Positions 10,481 to 19,451 of a stretch of 38,308 nt of DNA are shown here, piece after piece. Each line of letters begins with the position of its first letter. Within the stretch, counting starts at the first letter, position 1. Under the pieces are notes generated by a model, which was not told where the DNA came from, did not search any database, and worked only from the letters and a program-made list of their open reading frames with translations. The stretch comes from Allomyces macrogynus ATCC 38327 (taxonomy: Eukaryota > Blastocladiomycota > Blastocladiomycetes > Blastocladiales > Blastocladiaceae): assembly GCA_000151295.1 (NCBI GenBank), contig GG745345.1:1008612-1046919 (forward strand), written 5' to 3'. Both the position numbers and the translations under genes were made by a program.

Positions 10481-13400
10481 ATCTGACGTGCCGGATTCCC
10501 GGCACCGCGAGCGACACTGCGGGCGGCAGAGCGTTCCTGCTGCCACCCGCGACTGGCCTGCTCGAAGTGCTCTCGCGCGCCAACGCCAACGATAAGTCGA
10601 CCGAGGAGCTGGTCGTGTCGCGGCACAGAATTCTGCCCGGACGGTGGACAGTGCGCATTGCACTGCTCTCTTGATACCGGTCAAGGCCTTCGTGTTCCTG
10701 ATTCGAGCCGACACACTGCTTCATTGATACTGTTAGCGAATTGGGTCGACGCCGTTTGTTGCCGAGAGCCACCTAGCGTTTACGGCGCTGCCGAGCACTG
10801 ACGCGTCCGTCAGTAAAGGGCATGCCGACCTGTTCCTGTTCCGCAATGGCGAGCTGTTCTTACAGTGCTGTGACGAGAGGAGAGTCGGCTAGACGGCAGT
10901 GATTGCCACTGACTCCCACTTGTTGCCGTGACCAGATCTCGGCTCGCGCAACGGGACGTTCCTGGCCGGCCACCGCCTGCCGCCCTACGATCTGCTTTAC
11001 GTGCCCGCGGGTGCCGTCGTGCACTTTGGGCGCACGCCCGCGCGGCGGTGTCCTCCCGCTGTCCCTGCCGTGACCACGGACTCGCTCGCGTCTGCTACCG
11101 CCGCGACCGACTCGCTCACGGCTGCCACCACCGCAGCCTTTGGGCACCGGTACCCCGGCCAGCTGAATTTGCTGTCGATTCGGCACCCGGAATCGAGTCT
11201 GGCACCAGTCGGCGCGCCCGCGGACGTGACCGAGCGCCAATGCTCCCGCCGACCTGCTCGCCGACGACAGCACGTTCATCGTCGCGTCGCAAGATGAGAC
11301 GGTTCTTGCCGACAAGACCGACTCGCAGGCGACCGACGTGCAAGAGGACCTTGACAACGTCGACATGATCGACGAACTGCATGACGACACGACCTTGTTT
11401 GGCGAAACGCAGCCGGCTGAATCATTCTCGGCGCTCGCGTCGCCCGCGCTCGTGGCTGCTGCAGCTGCCATGCCGCCACCACCGCTCGATCCCACGGTCA
11501 TGACCAACCTTGGCACGTCGCTCACGCAGGGCGGGCTCTTGCCGTACTCGTCGTCGCCCAAGGTCAAGGGCATACATCATGCCAACTCGCCTGGCACGCT
11601 CGGGGCCTGGACCAATCGAGACGGATGTCGCTGCTGCTACCACCACCGTGATCAACATGGATATCTTCCCGCCCGCGCTAGGGCGCCGCGCGTCGGTGCG
11701 CGCTGAATTGGTCGCTGAGGACGCGCTGGCCAATGGCGAGCCCGCACGCGTCGCGAGTTCGGGGACGGGCGGCAGTGGCGTGCTGCGCACGGGAGGCGAC
11801 ACAGGAGGTGACAGTGCATTGGATGTCGTTGACGGAGATGAGTCTCGTGCCGAGGTGTCCGTCCCGGCCGCGAGCTCGGCGCCGGCGCCAGAGTCGGTAT
11901 CGGTCCCGGTAGAGATGATGGACACGGACGTGGAGCTTGTCACGTCCAGTGCGTGCTACAGCGAGACTCGTGCCGCGCCGCAGGACGAGCGCCCAGGGCG
12001 CGCTGGAGGCACCGGGTCACGTTGATCGCCCGACCACGATCGAGAACAGCGACACGGATTACGACGTGCCGATGACTCGCAAATCGGGAAGAACGCCGGC
12101 CAAGTCGAGCGCGACGGCCGCCGCGACGGCCGCCGACAACGACGGCGACGATCCGGTGCAGTCCAAGAGCGTGGACGAAGCTGACAACGAGGTGCAACAC
12201 GCCGAGAACGACGGTGCCGCATTGCATGTCGAAGACGCGGCTGCTCCCGACCCGCCAGATTCGGAATCACCGGCCGCGAGCGCGACGCGCGCCAAGGTCC
12301 AGACGCGGCGCTCATCTCGCAAGTCGCCTGTGGCCGCTGCCACAGCGCCCTTCGAACCCGATCCGGATTCCGGCGACGAACTCGCTGCACCACCCGCGAG
12401 CGCGGTTCCCAGCAAGCCCGTGCGTCGCGCCCGAGCTGGATGCAGGTGACGACGACGACGTGCAGAGCGGTGCCTGTCTTGTCGAGCAAGAGCCCTCAGC
12501 ACCAGCCGCGACTGCAACGCCGGCCAAGCCGACACGGCATCCTGGAAGGCGAGCACTCCAGCCGCCAAGACGGCCGTTACGCACGAACCGGATGCCGACG
12601 ACGCGCAAGAGCCCGATGAACCGGCTGTGAGTGTGCTTCGCCGGCCAAGCCGACCCGCCGTGCAACGCGCAAGTCGAGCGCAGCTGCCGCGGCGCCAGTC
12701 GAGCCCGAGCCCGAGGCCGGTGACGCCAACGAGGTGTTTAAGCGATTCGCACGGGCCGACGTCGGCCAAGGGGCGGCGCGGGTCGGGTAAGGGGACTAAG
12801 ATGGCCGCAACGCCGGCCAAGAAGGCAGTGACCCCGGGCAAGAAGGCCGCGACTCCGGAAAAGGCTGCGACGCCCAAGACGTCCCCGGCGTCCAAGAACG
12901 CGCACGAGTCGGAGACAGCGATGACGGCGACTGAGACGCCGCAACGCACACGGCGGTCGAGTCGTCAAGAAGAATCGGATGCCGAGCCGACGTTGGGGAT
13001 CATGTTCACCATGGTGTGTATTCCTCTTTTTCTCCTCGAACTTTTCATGGTCTGAGCTTCAAAATGACCCCCTTTTTCCCAAACCCAGATCGGCCACGAT
13101 CACCCGGCGATCACGGAGCTCGGCGGGCAGCAAGTGACGACGTGGCGCGACGCTGACGTGATTGTCACCGGCCAAGTGCGCCGCACCGTCAAGTTCTTGG
13201 CAGCCTTGGCCGCGGGAAAGGACATCGTGACCATGGACTGGGTCACGAAGAGCATTGCACAGGCCCAGTGGGTGTCGCGCGATGACTATCCCGTGCGCGA
13301 CAAAGAGACGGAGCGCAAGCACGCGTTTGATTTGTGCGAGAGTCAACAGATGGCGCGGGAACGGCAGTTGATGCACGGGTTGCGAGATCACGGCCGTGAG

Positions 13401-13500
13401 AGGCGAAAAAACGGAGACGCGGGACAGCATGCGAGACAGAGGCGTGACTCGCACGTTTCGGCGGGCGAAGTCGGGCGGGACGCGTCGGGCGCATGCGTCG
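10480..13500 (+). pseudogene. MDC1/Mdb1-like FHA-BRCT DNA-damage mediator, frame-disrupted (pseudogene or consensus errors)
   Basis: An FHA core reads in one frame from about 10755: DASVSKGHADLFLFRNGELF, then, after a plausible 66-nt intron (10870-10935), LGSRNGTFLAGHRLPPYDLL. A long acidic Ser/Thr/Ala-rich linker follows with Lys/Arg 'AKPTRRATRKS'-like repeats. After an intron at 13014-13088 (75 nt) comes a BRCT domain: ITELGGQQVTTW, VRRTVKFLAALAAGKDIVT, MDWVTKS, FDLCESQQMARERQLMHG. This last part closely follows the first BRCT of MDC1, a reader of gamma-H2AX at double-strand breaks. The best reading changes frame near 11240, 11575, 11990, 12430, 12535, 12643, 12740 and 13380. The region before 10755 contains stops (for example TAG at 10734), no start ATG is visible, and the second BRCT expected of MDC1/Mdb1 is not recognisable before MAF1 begins. 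It may be a decaying copy or a poorly assembled intact gene. Confidence 0.6.
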
Positions 13501-13793
13501 ACGCGACATCTCCCAAACGGCGCAAGAACGTGGGCACGGCCCAAGGACGCTCCACCACCCGCCAACCACCACCGCCCAGCCAGCCCGCTGCTCAGCGACA
13601 CAACCCACCCAACGCACGACGGCCCGCCGCGGCTCTCGCTCTCCAATCTTCACCGCTCACTCCAGTCGCTCGGCCATCCTTCAAAGCACACGCTCCCCGC
13701 CGCGCTTCTGTTCACCCCGCCCGCTCTGCCCGCAAGCACCGCCGCTCCGCTACCGCTCGTCTCCCATCTCATCCGTTCGTCCTTCCGTCAACG
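13501..13793. promoter_or_regulatory. Upstream region of MAF1
   Basis: This is about 290 bp between the decayed BRCT end and the MAF1 ATG. It is C/A- and C/T-rich on the + strand (repeated cccacc and cgctctc motifs), typical of a TATA-less leader. Nothing else was recognised. Confidence 0.3.
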
Positions 13794-15169
13794 ATGCCCA
13801 AGTACCTCCAGCTGCCCGAGGTCGAGCGCATCAACGGCCTGCTCGACCAAGTGCCCGCCGGCGACGCCGTCCTGCACGCGCGCATCGAGCCCTACTCGCT
13901 CAAGCCCTCCGTCTCGGAAAAGCGCCTCTTCAAGCAGCTCGACGCGCGCTATGCGTCGCACGACGGCTCGGCCACCACGTCCCCCGCCGCGTCCGCGCCC
14001 GCGTCGGGCCCCAACTCGTCGCCTGCCGTCGCCACTGCAAACGCGCGCCAGCGCCGCACCTCCACGACGCGGTCGCGCGCCGAGTTCGAGGCCGGCCAAA
14101 ACGACAATGGCCAGTCTGCAGCAGGCCAGCGCGCACCCGTGACGCTGCCGTCCCCGCACAAGCGCCCGCGCACGCTGTCCTCGACGAGTGCCGGCAGCAA
14201 CGGTAACGCCGGGAGTGCATCGGCAACGCATGCGTCGTCGCCTACGATGCACCCGGCCGTGCCCTCGCCGAGCCGTAAATTGACGGCGCGCGCCGCGGCC
14301 GAAGAGTACTCGCTCGACGACGACCTCGACGCGGGCGAGCCCATGGCGATTGTCTCGCCGTCGTGGCACTCGCCCACGCACGTGCACCTGTTTGGCACCA
14401 GTCCGCTCGCGCACGACTCGGCCATGCGCAAGGTCTTTTACCACTTGATTGCCACGCTCAATGCCGCCTTCCCGGACTACGACTTCACCGACGTGAACCC
14501 CAACGCCTTCCGATCGGTACCGCTCGCCGACGTTGAGAACGCGCTGCACACCCAAGTCTATGCGCAAGACGACCACGTACGTCAAGTCGTGGAGCGCGAC
14601 CTGTGGCAGGCTGTCAACGAGGCGCTCGAACAGTCGATGAACGAGGCCGAGGTCTACGTCTTCTCGCCGTCGTCCGAGGAGGACGACCCGCTGCACGAAG
14701 AGGGCACAATGTACGTTGTCGTGTTGTGCACCCGTGCCGGGCGCGGTACGGGCAAATTGCTCCCGTTTTCCTGACCGGTGCCTCCACGCTACAAGATGGA
14801 GTCATTCCGTCTTCTTCTTGCACCGCAAGTTGAAGAAGGTTGTGCTGCTCAAGGTGCGGCTGCAAAAGTACGTTATCTTTCAACTTGCTCTTCTCCCGTT
14901 TGCGAGTGCGAGTGCGAAGATGTTGCTGCTGACCAACGCTCTCCTCTCCACCTAGCCCGATGGCCGGCAACCCGGACGAGGACGCGTCCGACAACGAAAA
15001 CGACGTGTCGCTCGACATTCGCGCCAGTGCCGCGGCCGTGTCGCACGGGGCCTTGCCCACGCCGCACAACCGTGCACAGTACGTATTTGCTTCTCGAGCA
15101 TGGTGCACCAGGAATCATTTGTCCTCACCACCCACTAGGTCGCAGCTCATATTTGACCTCGACATGTAA
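13794..15169 (+). CDS. MAF1: Maf1, repressor of RNA polymerase III transcription
   Basis: Four exons: 13794-14710, 14796-14867, 14956-15078 and 15139-15169. Introns are 14711-14795 (85 nt), 14868-14955 (88 nt) and 15079-15138 (60 nt), all with GTACG donors. The product is 380 residues. The N-terminal box reads MPKYLQLPEVERINGLLDQ, the classic Maf1 A-box, followed by RIEPYSLKPSVSEKRLFKQL. The B-box is KVFYHLIATLNAAFPDYDF. Splicing joins EEGTIWSHSVFFLHRKLKKV, the C-box equivalent of human GSLWSFNYFFYNKKLKR. Maf1 binds Pol III when dephosphorylated and shuts off tRNA and 5S synthesis under stress. Between A- and B-boxes lies a disordered Ser/Ala-rich segment (residues ~65-190) containing HKRPRTLSS, a plausible NLS/phosphosite cluster. 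The tail is acidic, as in other Maf1 proteins. The last coding exon is only 31 nt. Confidence 0.95.
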
Positions 15170-16087
15170 ATTCGACGACGCCGTGTCGCGTACGGCGCAT
15201 CGTCGGCCCCTTGGTTTCCTCACGGTCGGAACAAGGTGTGGCCATCATGAACACGATGTAGGCGGGAAAGGGGTCGCCGGACGGCCAAGTGTGTTTATTT
15301 CTCTCGTTTCCGTCGTTGCCGCCGCGAACCTCTTCTGTTGACTCCCCTCTTGGCGGGGTGGACGGGTCCACCCGAGATGCGTTTGATTGGATGCCGTTTC
15401 TCGTTTTGTTGTTGCCTTTCTTTTGATCCGTCTACCGTGGTTTCTCAGCGCTTAATTTGTCCCCCGCAACCGCGCATTTTCGTCCAACAAATCTGTTCCT
15501 AATTGCTTCGTCGCTGTGCTCGCGATGTTGCAGTGGGCGCGGAGCTAGTTGCTGGCGAAATGTTGTCAACAGGGCAGTTCTCGCACAGAGGGAAGCAAAG
15601 CATTGCGCGACTCGCTGTGGATTATTTTTTCGTTGTCGAGAGGAGCAACTAAAGGACCACGATTTACTCGCTGCCCGCAAACGCTAACAGAGGGGAATGT
15701 TCCGTTTTATTTCTGGAACGTCGATTTTTTTCGTGCTTTTTTATTGGCTGGCAGGGCTGTGCCTGTGGACACGCTTTGCCAAGTGGTTTCTTGGCCGGCG
15801 GTGCCGCCGCTGTCGCCGTTGGCCATCGACAAACTCGCCATGCTTGCGTGCTCTCCGTCCCGCTCTCGCGACGACGCCCCCATAGACCAGCTCGCGACGG
15901 TGCCCAACTTGCCGCATTGCGCCCGCGTGTACCGACCCGTCCTGCTCGTCCGGTTCTGCACCCGTTCACGCACCGACGTCAGCGACAACCCGCGCTCCAC
16001 GCCTACCAGCACATCAAGTTCACGCACGCTCTCCGACACGACCCGCCTCGGCTCTCGCCGCGGCATAACTGTTCGCGCCCGCCCAAA
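15170..16087. other. Intergenic region between MAF1 and the phosphodiesterase, no gene seen
   Basis: This is about 920 bp holding the MAF1 3' UTR and the phosphodiesterase promoter/leader. It is noticeably richer in T than the genes (T runs near 15627, 15706 and 15726-15742). The frame upstream of 16088 is open back to 15776, but it has no ATG and no recognisable protein features. No tRNA or other RNA gene was found by eye. Confidence 0.45.
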
Positions 16088-18598
16088 ATGGACCCACCGC
16101 CACCATCCTCGTCGCCGTCGCCACCGCCATGCGACGGCGCCGCCGCTTCCGCTGCTGCTCCTGTTGCCAAGAACGCCAGTCCCAGCTCGCGGCCGATGCT
16201 GCCGTTACGTTCACGGCCCTCGGCCGCGCTCCTGGCGGCCCTGGCCACGCCGCGCAACCTCGACACGATCCACCCGCCCGCACACTGGCTAACGGGCCGC
16301 CCGCTTAAGGAAGCGGGCGTTGCCGTCTCGGCCGAGGACGTGGCCATCATCGACAATGACGCCGAATGGCACGCCGAAGTCTTGCCGCGGTACTATGCCT
16401 CGCTCGACGTGAACGTGAGCTTCGAGTCCCTCGGCGCGCGCACCGACCTGGCACCCGACGAGGTCGAGGCGATTTTGACGGCGTTTCGCAATTACTTGTC
16501 GATTGGCGACTCGGTCGCCGAGTTTGCGCTCGATGTGTTTTTGCTGACCCGCTGGGAACGGCTCGGGCTCGTGCTCGCCATGGCGCGGCAACTGTACTTG
16601 CCGCAGTTGTTGCACGTGTCGTATGGTCGTTTACTCGCGTGGGTGCTCGAAGTCGAGGCCAAGTACCTCGACCCGCCCTACCACTCGTTCATTCACGCCG
16701 TCGATGTCGCGCTGATCGTGTATTTCACGCTCTATACGCTGCACGGGCGCGACCTCGTCACCGACTTGGATGCGGCGCTGTGTTTCATGGCGGCGCTGTG
16801 CCACGATATGGGTCACCCGGGGAGGAATAACCTCTACATGATCAATTCCCGCGACCCGTTGGCGATCAAGTACAAGAATGTCTCGGTGCTCGAGTCGTAT
16901 TCGGTTGAGTTGGGGAGAATCAGTTTGCTCAAGCACGGGATGCTCGACCACTTGACGCCCGCTGCGCGCGACGCGTTTCTCGACCGGTTCCGTGATGTGA
17001 TTTTGGGGACCGATATGGCGACACATTTCGCGCGCGTCAAGGAGTTGGGCGAGTTGAGCCGCCAGTTGCTTGCGCTCGATGCGCAACTCGCTGCGGTACC
17101 GGAAGAGTCGGCGTCGATGGCCGGGAGCGACACGTCTTCCGAGTCGGCACCCAAGGCTGCAGCGCTGGCCGCGGACGCGCCACAGCAGCAGCACGACGCG
17201 CCCCAGTTGCACCCGAGCCACAAGCCGCACTTTTTGCGCCGCATCGCGCACCGTAACTCGGCACCGCCCGACTTGCTCCCACCGCCAACGTCGTCCCGGG
17301 ACCTCGATGCGGACCCGGCACTCGCCTTGCGCCGGCCCGTGTCGGACTCGTACCTCGTGCACGACGAGCACCCGAGCAGCGCGACCGGCTTGCCTACCCC
17401 ACCCGACTCGGCCTCGACCGCGGCCACTGGCGGCGGCAAGGACGCGCCCCCCTTGGTCGTCGAGGATGAACCCCTGCTCACGACGTCCGAACGCATCGCG
17501 CTTGTCCGGTGCGTCCTGCACGCGGCCGACATATCCAACACGGTCCGTCCTTGGGACCTGTGCAAGAAATGGTCCGACCTGGTTCTCGAAGAACTGTATG
17601 CGCAGGGGGACGTGGAGCGGATTGCCGGGCTGCCCATTTCGCCGAATACCGACCGGTCGGCACGCGCGCAGGGCCAGTTTGCGCTAGATTTCTCGGACGT
17701 GATCATTGAGCCGTTTTTCGTGCTTCTCGCGGACGTGATTCCGGCCGCCGAGATTTATATCGACCAGCTGGCCACGAACCGCACGCGGTGGGATAAGATC
17801 CGACAACTCGAGGCTGGGCTGCTGAGCCCGTCACAGTTGCAGTTCCCGACGACGGCGACGGTGTCGTCGTCGCTCGACGAGTACACGACGTTTGAGCAGC
17901 CGCATGGTGTGCATGGCAAGCGGAGGCCGGCAAGGGAGGGGAAGCCGCCGGCGACGCGCAGGGTTAGTGTCGCTGCAGGCACACTCGCGATTCCAGAACA
18001 GTACTTTGCGGCCGCAGGGCCCGCGGTCCCACCGGTGCCGCCGGTCCCGGCGTTGCCGGATGTGCACGAGGAGTCGGAGCCGACGTCGCCGGTTGCTGCG
18101 ACAACGCCGGCCAGCAACCACCATGACAGCAATGTCTCGCCGACCGTCGACGCGCCAAGCGACGCACTGGCACCGACACCAGCCGCCGCTGCACCGTCAC
18201 CGACCTCGGCCCCAGCCTTCGACCCGGAATTCGACGCGTTGTACCTCGGGTACCTTGCCCGCGCACGGTCCCGGACCCCGACCCCCGCCGCGGCCGCCGT
18301 CCAGCGCCGCCGCAATTCTCTCGAAGGGACGAAGCCTGTGTTGCGACCCGCGGCTGCGGCTACACCGTCCACCGGTGCTGGCGGGATCAAGGGTTGGTTG
18401 CGCGGCACCGGGAAGGCCGGGCATTCGCGGCGGTCCGTCTCGCTCGATACGTTTGCGATGCTGCAGGGCGGTGGCCGGCGAAGTGAGAGGAGTGCGGGAG
18501 CGCCCTCGCCGTTGGCGGCAAGGGGTGAGCGGCGAGGGGTCGTAGGGGAGGATGGGGAGGAAGAGGTGCGCGGGCGCGAGGGCGCGCCGAGCAGCTGA
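16088..18598 (+). CDS. 3',5'-cyclic nucleotide phosphodiesterase (class I, HD-type catalytic domain)
   Basis: A single exon of 836 residues. I chose the ATG at 16088 as the first ATG in the frame. The N-terminus (1-60) is Pro/Ser-rich. The catalytic domain holds YHSFIHAVDV (Tyr198-His199; the general acid and first metal-binding motif), CHDMGHPGRNN (His239-Asp240) and HAADISN (Asp481), the four metal-ligand positions of the family, plus QGDVERIAGLPISPNTDR. Such enzymes hydrolyse cAMP and/or cGMP; no GAF or membrane domain is seen, so it is probably cytosolic. Oddities: the usual SVLENHH is SVLESYS; the usual SQxGFI around the substrate-binding Gln reads AQGQFALDFSD, so the invariant Gln is shifted or missing; and an approximately 120-residue Ser/Pro/His-rich insert (~335-460) splits the domain. 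The last ~250 residues are disordered with basic patches (SRRSVSLD). Nucleotide specificity cannot be told. Confidence 0.92.
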   Translation: MDPPPPSSSPSPPPCDGAAASAAAPVAKNASPSSRPMLPLRSRPSAALLAALATPRNLDTIHPPAHWLTGRPLKEAGVAVSAEDVAIIDNDAEWHAEVLPRYYASLDVNVSFESLGARTDLAPDEVEAILTAFRNYLSIGDSVAEFALDVFLLTRWERLGLVLAMARQLYLPQLLHVSYGRLLAWVLEVEAKYLDPPYHSFIHAVDVALIVYFTLYTLHGRDLVTDLDAALCFMAALCHDMGHPGRNNLYMINSRDPLAIKYKNVSVLESYSVELGRISLLKHGMLDHLTPAARDAFLDRFRDVILGTDMATHFARVKELGELSRQLLALDAQLAAVPEESASMAGSDTSSESAPKAAALAADAPQQQHDAPQLHPSHKPHFLRRIAHRNSAPPDLLPPPTSSRDLDADPALALRRPVSDSYLVHDEHPSSATGLPTPPDSASTAATGGGKDAPPLVVEDEPLLTTSERIALVRCVLHAADISNTVRPWDLCKKWSDLVLEELYAQGDVERIAGLPISPNTDRSARAQGQFALDFSDVIIEPFFVLLADVIPAAEIYIDQLATNRTRWDKIRQLEAGLLSPSQLQFPTTATVSSSLDEYTTFEQPHGVHGKRRPAREGKPPATRRVSVAAGTLAIPEQYFAAAGPAVPPVPPVPALPDVHEESEPTSPVAATTPASNHHDSNVSPTVDAPSDALAPTPAAAAPSPTSAPAFDPEFDALYLGYLARARSRTPTPAAAAVQRRRNSLEGTKPVLRPAAAATPSTGAGGIKGWLRGTGKAGHSRRSVSLDTFAMLQGGGRRSERSAGAPSPLAARGERRGVVGEDGEEEVRGREGAPSS

Positions 18599-19451
18599 CG
18601 GGGCGAGTGGAGGGAAGGCAGTGGATGGACAGTGTAGGGGAGGGCCGGCGTGGACAACCGTCGTTATCACTTTTATATTTCTTATTTTTGTGCCGGACGC
18701 GGGAAAGTGGACGGGGACGCGAATTTTGATGGCGCGGTGATCGCCTTTGTGCCTGCTCTCCTGGACTCTTGGGCGTATGGCAGCGACGCGCCCAACTGGC
18801 CGCGCGCGGAGCTGCTTCAGCTGCTTCGCATCGTGCGCGCCGCGAGGATCTTAACGCGACGGCGGGGTGGCGGTTGCGTGTTGGTTGCAGGTTGTGGTGC
18901 CAACCACAACAGCCGCGACCACGATGATCGCAGCCACTGGTGATGTTCGCGGCCGGCGCGGTGCGTTGGCTGTTCTCACGGTCCAGGAGGAATTTGCTCA
19001 ACGAGTTGTCGGCTCGCCGGGTGGCCCGCTCCATCCGTCAGGTCAAGCTTGGGCCAAGGCGAAGGTGAGGCGGGCGACGACGTTGTGCCTGCAGCGCGAG
19101 CGGGCAAGGCGGTTCACCGCCGCCCTGCGAGCGCACGCAAGTTTGAGCTTGGAGTGCCAGCCGACCGCGCCGACGCCCTCTTCTCTCTCTCTCGCCTTTG
19201 CTCGAACCTCCTCGCTCGCTCGAACCTGGCGCCTGTCTGCTGCTGCCGCGGCCGTTCCGCTCCTGCAGCACGACAGCGACTGCCCGCACCGGGCTCTGAG
19301 CTCGCTCGGCCAACGATTGCCGCGCCCGCGCTCCGTCAACTGGGCAGCTTCGCCGCCGTGCTCGAACCGCAACCGCCTCGCCTCGTTTGACCAAGCCAAC
19401 AAGCCCAGCAGCGAGGATTCAACCACAACCAACGACAGCCACCTCCAGCGA
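18599..19451. other. Intergenic region: phosphodiesterase 3' end and promoter/leader of the F-box-like gene
   Basis: About 850 bp. Just after the phosphodiesterase stop there is an A/T-rich patch at 18668-18688 (cttttatatttcttattttt), plausible as a 3'-end/polyadenylation region. The downstream part is rich in CT tracts (ctcttctctctctctcgcc near 19177), a common promoter or leader feature. The frame of the next gene is open through this stretch, with an in-frame ATG near 18924, but composition there is not protein-like. Confidence 0.4.

Noticed and set aside
10490..10665. First-choice FHA half (LLEVLSRANANDKSTEELVVSRH) as the phosphopeptide core
   Set aside because: A better FHA core (DASVSKGHADLFLF...LGSRNGTFL) lies at 10755-10990 in one frame. 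The upstream piece may be an earlier exon or a remnant but is not the core.
15776..16087. N-terminal extension of the phosphodiesterase
   Set aside because: The frame is open but has no ATG before 16088, and the sequence has no conserved feature; it is treated as 5' leader.
18924..19451. N-terminal extension of the F-box-like protein from an upstream ATG
   Set aside because: Composition is Arg/Leu/Cys-rich and unlike the downstream protein; CT tracts suggest promoter/leader. It cannot be fully excluded.
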